NCBI RefSeq assembly: GCF_000002515.2
Contig: NC_006041.1
Coordinates: 434,001-498,000, forward strand
DNA: 64,000 bases
Reading direction: 5' to 3'
Source of the DNA: Kluyveromyces lactis
Lineage: Eukaryota; Ascomycota; Saccharomycetes; Saccharomycetales; Saccharomycetaceae
Shown here: piece by piece, positions 1 to 8,198 of the stretch
Numbering within the stretch: position 1 is the stretch's first letter
Layout: each line of letters opens with the position of its first letter
The notes under the pieces: model-generated
What the model saw: the letters and a program-made list of their open reading frames with translations, nothing else
Databases searched by the model: none
Told to the model about the DNA's origin: nothing
Position numbers and translations under genes: made by a program

Positions 1-1580
1 ATTCTTGCCATTAGAACGGCAGCAGCCTCCTGATCAAAGGAGGATGCAATGGCTGGATTTCCAAAGGACAACATTTGGTTAGCAACAGTGGTGACCCTGA
101 CACGGTTTGTACCGGAGGAATGTTCATACGATGTAATGAATTGGGTGTAAGCTAACTTAGGCCTATCTGTCATTACTTCAGCAGATGCACCCGGGTTGAC
201 AATTTCAAAGAACACAGCGTAAGTGTGGCGTGGCGATAAAGATGACATCTTCCAAGAAGAAGTACCACCAATACCTATCTCAGAATCACTGACATTGGAG
301 GCCTCGGTCTTAGTCTTCACAGCAGAGGCGTGGCCAATTAAACCTTGTAATTTTAGATCGCTACTTGTCTTAACAGACAAGGTACCCTTGAATGCCATTT
401 GCAAATAACCTTCTTCATCCTTAGAAAAGAATCTTAGATATGACTGTTTAAAAATAGCGGTGGAGAACGCATCAGTCAATAACAAGACACCACCAGTGGA
501 ATCTGTTAGTCTCTTCATTTCGGACATACCAACTTGATCATAACAACCAGCAAAAATATCGACTGTATGACCATTGTCAGCGACTTTTTGAGCCAATTGG
601 TTGTAGAATTTACAGGCCTTCTTGTAATGTTTTGCAGAATCAGAATCAATATCGTGATGAGATCTCAATGGGTCTTTTAATTCCGGGGAAACGACAAGAC
701 CTGGGCCCACGGTGCCAGGACCGGAGGAGAACAAGATTATTCTAGCAGCAACGTTCTTGTAACAACCTTCCAACACCAACGATGCAATGTTCAAAGCAGA
801 ACCAGTCGCTCTTAAAGGTCTGAAACCAGATTTCACATCCCATTGATCAGGCTTCAGGTTTTCCAACAATTGGGTCAACTTGAATTCAACTTGTTCCAAT
901 GGTAAGAAGAACCTGTTCAAAGAGAAAGGTGTAACCTTGGTTGGAGCATTGATATTAACGGCTTGTGCAGCATTTAATTTTTCACCGGTTAGCATTTCAA
1001 CTAATTGAGCCAATTGGTATTCACGATCACCTCTGAACACATTACATTTATCAATAGAAGCTGATGATAAGTCGTGCAGTTGAATCACATTATCGTAAGT
1101 GATTAGACCAACTAATGCATTTGCAGGAAGCAAGGACAATGAAGTGATAATTGATTCCTTCAAAGCTTGGAGGTTTTCCTCTTCTGCAGTAGTATCCACA
1201 ATAAAGAAGAAAATTGGTGGAACTTGGACAGGAACACTGGTGATATATTCAACTGTAGTATTAGTCAATTCCAGTGGTAAAGTTTCCTGCGTCATATTGG
1301 CATAATGTTGAGGAAGAATGTTTCTTGTCTTACAAATAGGACAAGTCCAGGTATTGGATCTAACATCGATCTCACAGTAAGGATTTAACACAGATTTACA
1401 GTTGATGTTACCACATACCACAGGATTATAGCCAGCAACAGCAAGATCTTCACGTTCCTTCAAAGGAGTGTATAAACATCCAACTGGAACCACATTCTTA
1501 TTAGCGTCAGTTCTTGACGCTGGAAACACGTTCCATGAGAAACGAACACCGTTAATATCTTCGTTTTGTTCGAAATCCAT
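1..1580 (-). CDS. SEC23: COPII coat GTPase-activating protein Sec23 (3' end outside window)
   Basis: Sec23 pairs with Sec24 in the inner COPII coat on the endoplasmic reticulum and stimulates GTP hydrolysis by Sar1. The reading frame on the minus strand opens with an ATG at 1578-1580 and stays open to the left edge, giving 526 codons of an expected ~760. The protein begins [20 protein letters not shown], and a zinc-finger set of Cys56, Cys61, Cys80 and Cys83 follows (CGNINC ... CPIC), then the trunk domain with the [10 protein letters not shown] stretch. No intron or frame break is visible. It is divergent from GAB1 across 640 bp. Identity is certain from near-complete similarity to yeast Sec23; the C-terminal gelsolin-like part lies outside. 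Confidence 0.97.
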
Positions 1581-2220
1581 GGTGCTAAATCTCTTGATTC
1601 CAATCTATAAGCAGTTGGAAAAGAATGTATAAATCTTCTATGTGGTTCAAACAGATCAAATCCCTAGCACTCACCTTAGCCTGAGCAATTGGACTTTTAC
1701 AGGCTACTCTGGTTCTCTTTTTGTTGTGTTGATAAATCCTGTGTATTGCTAGATATTTTTTTCATCAAAACATTTCTTTCAAGGTCAGAAAATGCCAAAT
1801 AATGCAAAACAAAAAATGACCCACTAAGGAAAGGCTTGAACTCAGATCTCTGTGCCTCAGTGCTGTAAGATTATCGGTTAAACACAGTATTGTTGTGACT
1901 AAACCTGACATTCGACTGCAGGTTGCAAAATTCTGCTGTTTTAGAAGCGAGTATCTTAATCACGTGATATGTAAACACGTATTAGAGTAAACTGTTCACG
2001 TGTCCGGGTAATGTTTGTGTGGATCACTTTTTGTATTACCATTGATTTAACTGATGTACTTCATTTCAATACAATAAGCTTTCAAATATGCATAATTTGT
2101 ACTGCAATTACGAAGCTCGGTTCACGATTGGTTTGTTTTTTTGCATTGAACGGTGATACGATTCTGAGAGGATACGAAGTGACCCTACTGTGTTGACTTG
2201 TTGTGTCGCTTGAGGTGATT
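1581..2220. other. Divergent SEC23-GAB1 intergenic region
   Basis: These 640 bp hold both promoters. Two CACGTG boxes and a Reb1-type box (annotated separately) sit in the half nearer GAB1. The stretch around 1816-1890 looks faintly like a tRNA read backwards, but no acceptor stem can be formed. No convincing gene is present. Confidence 0.6.
1959..2011. promoter_or_regulatory. Cbf1-type CACGTG boxes and Reb1-type CGGGTAA box upstream of GAB1
   Basis: A fully palindromic ATCACGTGAT lies at 1959-1968, a second CACGTG at 1997-2002, and CGGGTAA at 2005-2011 only two bases further. CACGTG is the Cbf1 site and CGGGTAA (TTACCCG on the other strand) the Reb1 site in budding yeasts. Both factors help to keep promoters free of nucleosomes. 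The cluster is 210-260 bp upstream of the GAB1 ATG. Confidence 0.6.
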
Positions 2221-3399
2221 ATGGTTTCGTCCGAATGGCAGGTTGTATGGGCTTGTTTTGCGTCCAGATTGGCTGTTTCGTACCTGTTCCCTTCTTTGCA
2301 GCAGCAATTGGACAGAACCGTTGAGTTTTCTACTCCGGTTACAAGCTATAGATCTCTGCAAGAAGGTGCGTATCTTTTACTGCATAATTTGCCCATTTAT
2401 GATGGTGGTGTTGTGCATCATGTGCCTCTGCTGGTAGCTTTAATGGCATTCGTTCAACAAGCGGAGTTTCTAATGCCCGTTTTGTTTGCGGCCATGGACA
2501 CTCTAATAGCGTATCAATTGATGCAAATAGCTAAGATATATCAACGCCAATTGCAAATTCCTAGTTATATTCCAGGTGTGGTTTATGCAGTGAACCCTTT
2601 GGTACTTTTATCATGTGTCTCACAATCGACATGTCTATTTGTGAACCTTTCCATTTCTACTTCTTTACTATTTGCGTTATCTAGACAGTTCTCACTGTCA
2701 GCCATATGCATTGCGTTGGCTGGTTATTTATCACCTTACGCTTATCTACTGTTGATCCCATTGGCAGGAATCTGTGGATCAAATTCTTTCGGCCTTGTTG
2801 TCAAGTGTACATTGGTATCGATTGTTTTGCAGTTGATCAGTTTCAAGTTAAATAACGATAACTGGAACTATTTGACTTCAACATACTGGATATTGATTAC
2901 TTTCAGTAAGATAAGGCCAAATCTAGGGTTGTGGTGGTATTTCTTTATTGAAATGTTCGAATTTTTCATCCCATTTTTCAAATCTGTGTTCAACATATTT
3001 GTTGTTTCATTTATCCCACCTTTCACTATTAGATTCAATCAGCAATCGTTTTACGCATTTGTTCTATGTCTAGGTTGGATTACGCTCACCAAATCATACC
3101 CAACGTTAGGTGACGGAGGGTTTTTCTTAAGTTTTATCCCATTTTTCAAACCGATCTTTGGGTATCTAAGATATCCAGTCATATCAACCCTTTTATTCAT
3201 TCATGCCATCATTTTGTCACCAATCTTCTACTACCTATGGATTGGATTAGGCTCCGGTAATAGTAACTTTTTCTATGCCATTTCTTTGGTTTATGCGTTA
3301 GCCATCTCGTCAGTGATTGTGGATTTGACGTGGGCCATGTTAAGAATTGAATACGATTCAGGTAAACCAAACCTTTCATTAAAACTGACTCAAATTTGA
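2221..3399 (+). CDS. GAB1: GPI transamidase subunit Gab1 (PIG-U family)
   Basis: Gab1 is a polytopic ER membrane subunit of the GPI transamidase that attaches GPI anchors to secretory proteins. The protein has 392 residues. The open frame extends six codons further upstream only through a GTG, so the ATG at 2221 is taken as the start (MVSSEWQVVWACFASRLAV). Hydrophobic segments occupy most of the length. The stretches LFPSLQQQLDRTVEFSTPVT near the N-terminus, NLGLWWYFFIEMF in the middle and GSGNSNFFYAISLVYALAI near the C-terminus are hallmarks of the yeast protein, as is the end, KLTQI. Its product would act on proteins such as the GPI-anchored Ccw14 encoded 4 kb away, which is probably coincidental. 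Confidence 0.96.
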   Translation: MVSSEWQVVWACFASRLAVSYLFPSLQQQLDRTVEFSTPVTSYRSLQEGAYLLLHNLPIYDGGVVHHVPLLVALMAFVQQAEFLMPVLFAAMDTLIAYQLMQIAKIYQRQLQIPSYIPGVVYAVNPLVLLSCVSQSTCLFVNLSISTSLLFALSRQFSLSAICIALAGYLSPYAYLLLIPLAGICGSNSFGLVVKCTLVSIVLQLISFKLNNDNWNYLTSTYWILITFSKIRPNLGLWWYFFIEMFEFFIPFFKSVFNIFVVSFIPPFTIRFNQQSFYAFVLCLGWITLTKSYPTLGDGGFFLSFIPFFKPIFGYLRYPVISTLLFIHAIILSPIFYYLWIGLGSGNSNFFYAISLVYALAISSVIVDLTWAMLRIEYDSGKPNLSLKLTQI

Positions 3400-3718
3400 A
3401 TGAACCCTGTTCCTTCTGTTGGAAGAAACATATCGTATTGTCATTATTTAATATATATCTAAGTATGACTTACCCAGTGCATGGCATAAAAACTTTTGAA
3501 AACTGTCCGGACTACTTTGGTTTGTTTTATTTGTTCCCTTGGTAGGGCATCTAATATTTCCATGCCATATTGAAAAACATGAAAATACAGTATTGCAAAA
3601 AGATAGACAACGAAAACATTACGTAGCAACCAACAGACGTAATAAAACCTTTAACAGATTCTCGAATTATATCGTGTAATCGATACATATCAGAACACCC
3701 GCGCATTAACGTATTGAA
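3400..3718. other. GAB1-SMX3 intergenic region
   Basis: This stretch of 319 bp holds the GAB1 3' end and the SMX3 promoter. AT-rich stretches after the GAB1 stop (around 3445-3460) may serve in 3' end formation. The open frame on the minus strand here is short and unrecognised and overlaps the SMX3 leader and intron. Nothing else is seen. Confidence 0.5.
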
Positions 3719-4168
3719 ATGGTAAGTTTTCTTGTTCCATACTTTTTTGGTCGCAGCTAGGACGATTATGTCCATCTGCGATCGATGAATCCACAGATTT
3801 TGTCACCTTACTAACCAATTTAAACGTTGCAGGATCCAGAGGAATTCAAACCAATTAACCCTAAACCCTTTTTACATCAATTGATAGACAAAGATGTGCT
3901 GGTGACACTCAAATTCAATAAAATACAATATAAAGGAAGACTTGTATCGGTAGATACATATTTCAATCTACAACTAACAGATGCGGAAGAGATCATAAAT
4001 GATGTCTCAAGTGGGAAAGTTGGGGACATTTTCATCAGATGTAATAACGTGCTATACGTAGGAGAGGATGTGAACAAGCAAAGTGATCAACCCCCTACGC
4101 CGACTGGAACAACAGAGAAATCTGACGATAAAGAGGAAAATGGAGAACTCGCAGAAGAAGCGAATTAA
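3719..4168 (+). CDS. SMX3: Sm core protein F (spliceosomal snRNP), spliced gene
   Basis: SmF is one of the seven Sm proteins that form the ring on U1, U2, U4 and U5 snRNA. The coding sequence is join(3719..3721, 3833..4168), 112 residues: exon 1 is the ATG alone, and exon 2 gives DPEEFKPINPKPFL. No ATG opens the exon 2 frame, which starts only at a TTG, so splicing is required. Sm motif 1 is seen in LKFNKIQYKGRLVSVDTYFN and motif 2 in GDIFIRCNNVLYVGE. The family is usually ~86 residues in yeast; here an acidic, Pro/Thr-rich tail of about 30 residues follows the Sm fold (TEKSDDKEENGELAEEAN at the end). Identity as SmF rather than another Sm protein rests on NPKPFL and IRCNNVLY. Confidence 0.95.
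3722..3832 (+). other. Spliceosomal intron directly after the SMX3 start codon
   Basis: The intron is 111 nt. The 5' splice site is GTAAGT immediately after the ATG, the branch sequence is a perfect TACTAAC at 3809-3815, and the 3' splice site is TTGCAG, 18 nt after the branch adenosine. Removing it joins ATG to GAT CCA GAG and restores the expected SmF N-terminus. Confidence 0.93.
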
Positions 4169-4506
4169 TATAGCACTAGTCTGAATATTATTGAAGCAAA
4201 CAAGGAAACATCGGAATAATTATGGATTCACTGTATAGCTTTCCTCAGTTGTAATAGAATTAGGGAACTGCTTATCTTAATAAAGGGAATATTAGTATTA
4301 GTATAATTAATGATAGTATAGTTTATGTAGGTTTTACAATTCAAAGGCTCATTCTAAAAAAATCTCTAGAGATTAATACCTTATGTTTTTCATTCCAAGA
4401 AGGTCTCGTTCACGGTGTAACAGCTGTTCCAGCCACCATGGATTTCTTATTGCTTACTAGTTTTCCAGTTGAGTTGGGGTAGTGATTTCCAAAAAAAATG
4501 CAAAAA
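4169..4506. other. SMX3-tRNA intergenic region
   Basis: These 338 bp hold the SMX3 3' region, with AT-rich TATATA-poor sequence, and next to the tRNA the runs of A at 4490-4497 and 4502-4506. On the minus strand these are T tracts directly downstream of the tRNA and serve as RNA polymerase III terminators. No gene is seen. Confidence 0.6.
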
Positions 4507-4614
4507 TGAAACGGACAGGAATTGAACCTGCAACCCTTCGATTGCAATTTTGTTTCCATAGAAATTTCCAGGATTTAACTGGAGTCGAAAGCTCTACCAT
4601 TGAGCCACCGCTTC
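4507..4614 (-). tRNA. tW(CCA): tRNA-Trp (CCA) with intron
   Basis: On the minus strand the gene starts GAAGCGGTGGCTCAATGG and ends with the T arm GGTTCAATTCC and the acceptor end CCGTTTCA. The anticodon loop reads CTCCA-G followed by the intron. Exon 1 is 4579-4614 and exon 2 is 4507-4542, each 36 nt; the 36-nt intron is 4543-4578 and carries TGG, which can pair with the CCA anticodon as in other yeast pre-tRNA-Trp. The mature tRNA is 72 nt and nearly identical to that of S. cerevisiae. Position 37 is G here where S. cerevisiae has A. T tracts directly downstream terminate transcription. Confidence 0.97.
4543..4578 (-). other. tRNA-Trp intron
   Basis: This 36-nt intron is inserted one base 3' to the anticodon, the standard position for tRNA introns cut by the tRNA splicing endonuclease. 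The S. cerevisiae counterpart is 34 nt and similar in sequence. Confidence 0.9.
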
Positions 4615-5068
4615 ATTCTTAAGGTTTTTATCTATAACATCTTCTATATGAAATGGAGTGGCAGCATTCCTTATTTATAATAGTCACTTTAGGCCAGAGT
4701 ATATTGCTAAGGTGAACCTGGAGCATTTCAACTGAATTAGGTGTCGTCGGTACCAGTGTTTTTTAACAGAATTGAATTACGCTTCCCAGGATAATATAAT
4801 TTTAGTTTCTTGTATGCAATGATCAGTATAAAATGCACATATTATTTAAGATTCGATGACGACTGCCAGCAAGTTGGCCTCGTCACTGCAATAAAATATA
4901 ATCATAAAGTAATAGCGAAATGAGGATTACCCTTTATATCACAATATATGTGCCCGTCTTGCGGTAAAACCGATATCTTTGGCTCAAAGTTAAATACTTT
5001 TGTGAGATTCTATTACCGAATAGATCATGACCTGAATTCAGTCATCGAAATGAAAGCAGTGATGGTGT
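4615..5068. other. Intergenic region between tRNA-Trp and the small membrane-protein gene
   Basis: These 454 bp contain the 5' flank of tRNA-Trp and the 3' flank of the next minus-strand gene. I see no gene, repeat or recognisable site in it. Confidence 0.5.
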
Positions 5069-5278
5069 TCATTTACAAATTACCTCTGTAGCTTTCTTTG
5101 GTACATGCTTCTGCTCTTGCTTTTCTAACAGTTCCCATGCCCAGTAAAGGATGTAATAGGTGCCTACACTAAATAGTACCATCTTGCTGACTGGTTTTCC
5201 CCAGACCCTGTAGATTCTTGCATGTGGAGAAACTGGCTTTGGCTGAGCTTGTTGAAATAAAGCTTTGGTGAAGTGCAT
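5069..5278 (-). CDS. Small single-pass membrane protein, probably mitochondrial, unidentified
   Basis: This is an open frame of 69 codons beginning with ATG. The N-terminal half is basic and lacks acidic residues (HARIYRVWGKPVSKM), one hydrophobic, aromatic-rich segment follows at about residues 33-50 (VLFSVGTYYILYWAW), and the tail is short, charged and Lys-rich. This layout is typical of small inner-membrane subunits or assembly factors of respiratory chain complexes or ATP synthase, but I cannot match it to COX7, COX8, COX9, QCR9, QCR10, ATP17, ATP18 or ATP19. It lies on the same strand just downstream of ATP10. A real gene is likely from the composition and the spacing of its neighbours; the function is inferred only. 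Confidence 0.6.
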   Translation of the reverse strand: MHFTKALFQQAQPKPVSPHARIYRVWGKPVSKMVLFSVGTYYILYWAWELLEKQEQKHVPKKATEVICK

Positions 5279-5550
5279 GTTGGTATTTTAAGGCAATAAA
5301 CTGCAGCGGTTGCGCTTCTTCCTTGTCCTGCACAATTAAGTGCCCGAAGACACTGAGGTTCTGAAAAGCATTTAGCTTTTTTCAAAGTACCTTTTGTTCA
5401 AAATTCCATACTAAATTTGTTCTACCAGTGAAGAGATCGTCATATCGTCATATCTTGTAAGATGAAAACACTGGGTAACACTGAGGTTTAATCTTTTATT
5501 TTGTAGTATACACTGATTTATTTACATGAGTTGACTTCTTTCCTTCTCCT

Positions 5551-6402
5551 CTATTCGCTTCGAACAGCTTTTACACATTTCCAAAGTAGATTGAAATCTT
5601 TCTGTGTAGCTTCACCACATGCTGCCCATCTAATCTTGAGGTTTTCATCCACAACGAAAACATAACCGGAATATAGATTATTAATTTGAAGTTGCTCCCT
5701 AATTTGGAATGGTAATTGGTCTCTATTGCTAATAAATGTCTTGTCATGGCGGTGAGGTGGAACAATTGATGCGTATCTATTCTTGACCAATTTGACGACC
5801 ATAGTTTTTAACCAATTTTCAGCTAAATTGATCTCCACTATTTGAGCACTCTTCAGCCCATCTTGCACTTTTAAAAGGCTTTCATCATTCTTAAGGTAGT
5901 CCAGATTATGCTTGTTGTCGATAAAATATGAGTTTATCAGATTTTTACCGACGTCGGTAGTGAACAACCTTATAATAGAGACTTTGCCCTTTAAGGTATC
6001 TTCAACGTTACATTCTTTATTATCTGATAGCCGTTGTCCGACTACATGAGGGAAATATAATGATTTGTCAGCCTTCCAGTAAGATGGAGGTGAGATGAAT
6101 ATCTTCCCGTTAGTCTTCTTCAACACATACAAATCGTGGAAACCAGATTTTCTAAACTCAACTTCCAACTCTTCAGCCCGCTTGCCAGTCTTTTCACTAT
6201 TGAATAAATCCAGGAAACTGTTACCGTACTTGTATTCCTTGGTATTAAAAGGTGGTTTCTCCAAGCCAATTGGCTTCTTCAACTCTTCGATCTTAATATC
6301 ACGAGGAGCAGAGTTTAAGATGTTATTGTTCAATCTACGGAACAAACCGTAACTGATTGAAGAAGTACTGAGACATCTTTTAGAGCCAAATATTGGTAGC
6401 AT
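5551..6402 (-). CDS. ATP10: Mitochondrial ATP synthase assembly factor Atp10
   Basis: Atp10 is an inner-membrane chaperone that binds newly made Atp6 and helps to build the Fo sector of ATP synthase. The protein has 283 residues, close to the 279 of S. cerevisiae. The frame opens earlier through a TTG, so the ATG at 6400-6402 is the chosen start. The first ~40 residues are rich in Ser, Arg and Leu with almost no acidic residues (LPIFGSKRCLSTSSISYGLF), as expected of a mitochondrial presequence. Conserved stretches include GNSFLDLFNSEKTGKRAEEL and the C-terminal NNLYSGYVFVVDENLKIRWA with CGEAT. In S. cerevisiae the gene is YLR393W, near CCW14, as here. Confidence 0.95.
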   Translation of the reverse strand: MLPIFGSKRCLSTSSISYGLFRRLNNNILNSAPRDIKIEELKKPIGLEKPPFNTKEYKYGNSFLDLFNSEKTGKRAEELEVEFRKSGFHDLYVLKKTNGKIFISPPSYWKADKSLYFPHVVGQRLSDNKECNVEDTLKGKVSIIRLFTTDVGKNLINSYFIDNKHNLDYLKNDESLLKVQDGLKSAQIVEINLAENWLKTMVVKLVKNRYASIVPPHRHDKTFISNRDQLPFQIREQLQINNLYSGYVFVVDENLKIRWAACGEATQKDFNLLWKCVKAVRSE

Positions 6403-6888
6403 GCTTGACAACCGAGGATTATTTGTGTGAAGCCACAATGTAGTATCCTTCTTTCATTACTCTGACGTTCTTTGCTGAAACTATTACGCTATAATGTTCT
6501 TTTTTTTTAATACTCACTGATCTGATCTATTCGATACCGTGAATTGGAAGAACTACGGAGATAAGCGATGAAAAGTAGTAGTACTGTGAATGAACATATT
6601 ACTGATATTCAAGAGCAGTAAATTATACTGTTAAAGGTTCCTATTTAAAGTTTTTTTAAATAAGTATAAAGATAAGTAAAAGAATTGAAAAGTATATTTT
6701 AATAAATGGTATCGAAGAAAGCTTTTTGAATAGAAAAATCAGTGTGAAATGGTCCGAACTGGTGTCCATTAAAAGAACGTATGAACGTATTGGATTTCTT
6801 TGTCAGACAATACTATGGCCACTTTTCTGTTTAGATTTTGTTATAGTAATTTGTAACTAGAATTAATTGATTTGCAAAGGTTGCTAGT
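6403..6888. other. ATP10 promoter and CCW14 3' region
   Basis: These 486 bp are AT-rich. Both flanking genes are on the minus strand, so the part near 6403 is the ATP10 promoter and the part near 6888 the CCW14 3' end. No gene or clear regulatory site is seen. Confidence 0.5.
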
Positions 6889-7635
6889 TCACAACAATAG
6901 ACCTGCTACAGCCAAACCACCGAAAACAGCGTTTCCTAACGACAAAGCATTAGCACCATCGGAGGAGATAGTGGCAATGGTGGTTGGAGTGCTAGTTGGT
7001 TCTGCGGAAGTTGAGGTTGCCAAGGTAGAAGTTGGGGCAGCAGTGGTTTCAGACACAATTGAACTTGAAGTTGTTGGTTCTGCGGACGAGGTTGGTTCTT
7101 CGGAAGTGGATGGCTCTTCAGAAGTGGATGGTTCAGCAGAAGAAGATGGTTCAGCAGAAGAAGATGGTTCGGCAGAAGAAGATGGTTCAGCAGAAGAAGT
7201 AGTTGGTTCCTCAGAGGTGGATGAAGAAGAGGAAGATGAACTAGATGGAGTAGAGGAAGATGAAGATGTTGAAGATGATGGAGTGGAAGAAGATGAGGAT
7301 GAGGATGAGGATGAGGATGAGGATGAAGAGGAGGAGGAGGATGAAGAGGATGAGGTCACATCATCATCCAATGTAACACCTTGAGCCTTACAGGTAGATT
7401 CCAATGCGTCTTGAGCAGCATCAGCCTCACCGTCTGGACAGATAGACTTCAAACAAGAGGTCAAATCAGAACCGTCTGACTTACACATACAAGCAATGTC
7501 TTGCATGCCATCGCAGTCAGATTTCTTGTTGACTTGAGCAACACATGCCAATAAACAAGCTGGTGGAGTAGCAACAACCTCGGTAGATAAAACAGCAAGA
7601 GAAAAAGCAGCACCTAGAGCAGTAGAGAAACGCAT
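6889..7635 (-). CDS. CCW14: GPI-anchored cell wall glycoprotein Ccw14 with CFEM domain
   Basis: Ccw14 is a covalently linked inner cell wall mannoprotein. The 248-residue product starts with a signal peptide (about 1-22, MRFSTALGAAFSLAVLSTEV). A CFEM domain follows at about residues 25-85, with eight cysteines: CLLAC, CDG, CMC, CLKSIC, C. Residues ~95-215 are a Ser/Thr-rich stalk made of an unbroken Ser stretch and then about seven pentapeptide-like units of the SSAEP and TSEEP type. The C-terminus is a hydrophobic GPI signal (ALSLGNAVFGGLAVAGLLL). Position next to ATP10 matches S. cerevisiae YLR390W-A. The stalk DNA is repetitive, so repeat number probably varies between strains. Confidence 0.93.
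   Translation of the reverse strand: MRFSTALGAAFSLAVLSTEVVATPPACLLACVAQVNKKSDCDGMQDIACMCKSDGSDLTSCLKSICPDGEADAAQDALESTCKAQGVTLDDDVTSSSSSSSSSSSSSSSSSSSSSSSTPSSSTSSSSSTPSSSSSSSSSTSEEPTTSSAEPSSSAEPSSSAEPSSSAEPSTSEEPSTSEEPTSSAEPTTSSSIVSETTAAPTSTLATSTSAEPTSTPTTIATISSDGANALSLGNAVFGGLAVAGLLL
7080..7360 (-). repeat. Coding repeat tract of the CCW14 Ser-rich stalk
   Basis: Within CCW14, imperfect 15-bp units encode SSAEP or TSEEP between about 7080 and 7220, and short trinucleotide-like units of serine codons (TCA/TCC/TCT on the minus strand) fill about 7220-7360. Read in the plus direction the same DNA is a run of GAA, GAG, GAT and GGT triplets. Confidence 0.8.
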
Positions 7636-8198
7636 AACGAATGGACAGTTCAGTTGATAGTATAACCTTGGTCTTGAATGGACTAAAACAATCCTCTTTC
7701 ACTATGAAACAAACTTCGTCCAAAATTTTAACATGGTTTAAGAAGGTAGATCAACTCTTTCATATTCAATTTTCTTTTATTTTGGTTTTTCCATGCTCGA
7801 ACATAGGACTGTGACAAAAATAGAATACGAACATTCCTCAATTTATTTTGTAAATATGCGAACATATGCATGTAAGAACAAACATGCTGTGTTAAAGAAT
7901 GGCTAAAAGAAAGGGTGCTCTTTGAGAGGGAAGTGTCTAATGGGAGATACTCAGAAGAGTGCACTGTCCCGTATACCTTATGGCAAAAAGTTGTCACATA
8001 TATTCAATCTTGCATAGTATATTGGTTATTATTGGTTTAGAGCTAGTCTCGTGATTTCAGTCCTCAATATGAATTTCAAAGTCGAAAAGAGAAAAATAGC
8101 CATATTATTCGAATATCATACTAATAGGCAAAGAGTGAAAGAAATAGAATAATAGTTTATTATGATTAAATATTATATTATGAGCTCATATACACATT
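7636..8198. other. CCW14 promoter and PEX19 3' region
   Basis: These 563 bp contain the CCW14 promoter. An 89-codon open frame on the minus strand (7728-7997) shows no recognisable similarity or composition of a real protein and is regarded as chance. No other feature is seen. Confidence 0.5.

Noticed and set aside
1816-1890. tRNA-like stretch on the minus strand with a T6 run after it
   Set aside because: A word resembling a B box (AGTTCAAGCCT) is present, but no T stem, acceptor stem or A box can be formed. At most it is an old relic.
2203-2220. GTG-initiated extension of GAB1
   Set aside because: Yeast nuclear genes start at ATG; the ATG at 2221 matches the family start. The same reasoning rejects TTG or GTG extensions of ATP10, IKI3, SMC6, NAM2, CSR1, MBP1 and FUI1.
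6872-7384. 170-codon acidic open frame on the plus strand
   Set aside because: It is the antisense of the CCW14 serine-rich repeat tract; composition follows from reversed TCN codons.
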